Below are positions 50,054 to 51,742 of a stretch of 51,742 nt of DNA, one piece after another. Source of the stretch: SAR86 cluster bacterium SAR86B (GTDB lineage: Bacteria > Pseudomonadota > Gammaproteobacteria > Magnimaribacterales > D2472); assembly GCA_905181955.1 (NCBI GenBank), contig CAJJAC010000011.1:1-51742 (forward strand), read 5' to 3'. The position numbers were made by a program, and so were the translations under genes. Below the pieces are notes generated by a model. The model ran no database searches. It saw nothing but the letters and a program-made list of their open reading frames with translations, and was not told the origin of the DNA. Every line of letters begins with the position of its first letter. Position 1 is the first letter of the stretch.

Positions 50054-51079
50054 ATGAATTTTATTGACGAGGCTTTTCTTGAAGTTAAGGCTGGAAATGG
50101 TGGTGCCGGAGCTTGTGGTTTTAGAAGGGAGAAGTTCATACCTTTTGGTGGCCCTGATGGCGGCGATGGCGGCAAGGGTGGAGATATCATCTTCAAAGTT
50201 AATTTAAATAAAAATACCCTAATAGATTTTAGAAATACACGAGTTTTTTCTGCTAAGAATGGAAAAACTGGTGCAGGGCAAAATATGACTGGCCCAGCAG
50301 CTCCAGATTTAATTCTTGATATACCTCAAGGAACTATTATTTTTGATGACGAATCTAATGATATTTTGCTCGACTGTTGTGAAATAGACCAGCTATATAC
50401 TGTTGTTAAAGGTGGAGATGGCGGTCAAGGTAATGCTAGATTCAAAACCAGTCGAAACCGAGCGCCCAGAAAATTTACTTTAGGATTTGAAGGAGAAGTT
50501 AGAAAGATAAGACTTGAGCTTAGATCTTTAGCTGATGTTGGTTTAGTAGGAATGCCAAATGCTGGTAAATCAACTTTTCTTAATACAGTTTCAGCAGCTA
50601 AGCCAAAAATAGGCAGTTATCCATTTACAACCCTAAGACCTCACCTAGGAACAATTCAAACTTCTGATTCTAGTTATGTTATTGCTGATATACCTGGATT
50701 GATTGAGGGTGCCTCCGAAGGAGCTGGGCTGGGAACTAAGTTTTTAAAACATATTTCTAGGACAGGATTACTTTTACTGTTTATAGATTTATATCCGGAT
50801 GAAAATCATTCAACAATCGATCAAATCAAAGCTTTAAGAGGTGAATTAAAATCTTATGAAGAAGATTTAACTCAAAAAGAGGCTTGGGTAGTTTGTAATA
50901 AAATTGATTTACTAAACGATAAAGCGCTAGATGAGTTAAAGATATCTATACCTAAAGAAGTAGGCAAGATTGGAATTGAGAATGTATATTTTATTTCTGC
51001 TGCAACAGGAATGGGTACTAAGGACCTTTTAAATGCCCTTACTGAAGAAATTACTAATATTAAGTCTGACTTAGCCTAA
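50054..51079 (+). CDS. obgE: Obg family GTPase
   Basis: Ribosome assembly and stress GTPase. The 341 residues have the glycine-rich Obg fold (VKAGNGGAGACGFRREKF, GGPDGGDGGKGGD), then the G domain with Walker A GMPNAGKS (166-173), switch region PFTTLRPHLG, DIPGLIEGASEGAGLG and NKIDLL. The protein ends soon after the G domain; the acidic C-terminal extension of E. coli ObgE (390) is absent. Its last 9 bp overlap the end of the convergent rpsT gene. Confidence 0.97.
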   Translation: MNFIDEAFLEVKAGNGGAGACGFRREKFIPFGGPDGGDGGKGGDIIFKVNLNKNTLIDFRNTRVFSAKNGKTGAGQNMTGPAAPDLILDIPQGTIIFDDESNDILLDCCEIDQLYTVVKGGDGGQGNARFKTSRNRAPRKFTLGFEGEVRKIRLELRSLADVGLVGMPNAGKSTFLNTVSAAKPKIGSYPFTTLRPHLGTIQTSDSSYVIADIPGLIEGASEGAGLGTKFLKHISRTGLLLLFIDLYPDENHSTIDQIKALRGELKSYEEDLTQKEAWVVCNKIDLLNDKALDELKISIPKEVGKIGIENVYFISAATGMGTKDLLNALTEEITNIKSDLA

Positions 51080-51334
51080 AGCTTTAACAGCTTTATTTAA
51101 TCTACTTTTATATCTAGCAGCAGCGTTCTTATGGATAACTTTTTTTGATGCAGTTGAATCAAGAATCTTCTCTGCTTGTAAAAGCGCTTCTTTAGCTTTC
51201 ACTGGATCATTAGCATCTATTGAAGCTCTAACGGCTTTAACAGCTGTTCTTGCTTTAGATCTTTGGGAATGTTTAAGCTTGTATGTAGCAATATTTTGCT
51301 TAGCTCTTTTAATTGTTTGTTTCGAATTTGCCAT
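51071..51334 (-). CDS. rpsT: 30S ribosomal protein S20
   Basis: Three-helix protein that binds the bottom of the 30S body. The 87-residue length is the same as in E. coli. It begins MANSKQTIKRAKQNIATYKL, contains KHSQRSKARTAVKAVRASI and KVIHKNAAARYKSRLNKAV and ends KALG. It converges on obgE with a 9-bp overlap of coding ends and lies about 70 bp after the tmRNA gene on the same strand. Confidence 0.97.
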   Translation of the reverse strand: MANSKQTIKRAKQNIATYKLKHSQRSKARTAVKAVRASIDANDPVKAKEALLQAEKILDSTASKKVIHKNAAARYKSRLNKAVKALG

Positions 51335-51403
51335 AAGTGGAGCGTAGTTTAATGATGTAGATCATATATGTCCATATTTTTCTTAATTATAAATATAAAG
51401 AAA

Positions 51404-51742
51404 TGGTGGAGGCGGCGGGAATTGAACCCGCGTCCGCTAATCCTTCAGCCTAACTTCTACATGCATAGCTCACCCAATTGGCTTTTTAACTTTTGTGACC
51501 CGAGGAGCGGGGTACTAAAGCGAGCTTGATTAGTTTTAACCAAACTGTGTCCAAGCAACACAGCTTGGCTGGACTATGTGATTTACCGACGCTTCAAACC
51601 ATAGTCAATTTTTGCATCGGTTAGCATTAAGCTGCTAAAGCGTAGTTGTCGTTATTTGCAACTAAATTTTTTGTAGTATGTTTTACAAGAATTACCACAA
51701 TCTTGGCATGCGCTTCGGAGTCCAGTAGAAACGTCGAACCCT
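51404..51742 (-). ncRNA. ssrA: Transfer-messenger RNA (partial at its 5' end)
   Basis: Rescues stalled ribosomes by acting as tRNA-Ala and then as mRNA. The 3' tRNA-like half is read on the minus strand: the T arm GGGTTCAATTCCCGC and the CCTCCACCA end at 51404, with CCA encoded. The tag frame (51659-51627) reads GCA AAT AAC GAC AAC TAC GCT TTA GCA GCT TAA, giving ANNDNYALAA. E. coli has ANDENYALAA. Pseudoknots follow downstream. The 5' end (GGGTTCGACG region) is cut by the window edge, with about 15 nt missing. Confidence 0.96.

Noticed and set aside
1-51742. CRISPR arrays, insertion sequences, prophage, toxin-antitoxin or defence genes
   Set aside because: No repeat-spacer arrays, transposase, integrase or att-like duplications next to tRNA genes were seen; nearly all sequence is accounted for by housekeeping genes.

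Overview
This AT-rich window is a chromosomal housekeeping region of a gammaproteobacterium. The gene set and order are gammaproteobacterial: coaE-yacG, uvrA next to ssb, ispB divergent from rplU-rpmA-obgE, fabA-fabB, three-helix SecE and a two-piece RNAP beta/beta'. Proteins are compact, junctions are 0-35 bp or overlap, and arginine is mostly coded by AGA. This suggests a streamlined, low-GC marine lineage. SAR86-like is my best guess, but it is an inference and not proven by anything here.

Layout. 1-427: end of an rRNA operon (23S 3' end, 5S, terminator). 429-1240: coaE-yacG. 1248-7139 (minus): rnr-rlmB-lpxC-secA. 7168-10319: a TonB-dependent receptor (minus) and a divergent HPP membrane protein, the most accessory-looking part. 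10382-11865 (minus): tRNA-Thr(UGU), msrA, birA. 11931-13589: tRNA-Tyr, tRNA-Thr(GGU), tuf and tRNA-Trp. 13617-41378: one continuous run of transcription and translation genes, secE-nusG-rplKAJL-rpoBC-rpsLG-fusA followed by the S10, spc and alpha clusters, ending at rplQ. Internal promoters lie upstream of rpsL and rpsJ. 41375-44200 (minus): uvrA. 44272-46681: ssb, a crotonase-fold enzyme and an Old Yellow Enzyme. 46682-49372 (minus): ispB-fabA-fabB. 49461-51079: rplU-rpmA-obgE. 51071-51742 (minus): rpsT and the 3' part of the tmRNA.

Most genes are ordinary. The best non-routine signal is in the 61-nt rpsJ-rplC spacer. There, 30 nt (28486-28515) closely copy the part of 23S rRNA domain I around E. 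coli nt 311-340, the region contacted by ribosomal protein L4. The copy abuts the Shine-Dalgarno of rplC, one gene upstream of rplD (L4). I read it as an rRNA-mimic autoregulatory site placed inside the operon, not in a leader before rpsJ as in E. coli. Other points: birA has no ATG/GTG/TTG able to start its full catalytic domain and seems to use AUU. RNase R is reduced to RNB plus S1. The L10 leader is conserved and fixes a GTG start for rplJ. Two convergent gene pairs overlap at their 3' ends with no visible terminator. I saw no mobile element, CRISPR array or defence system.
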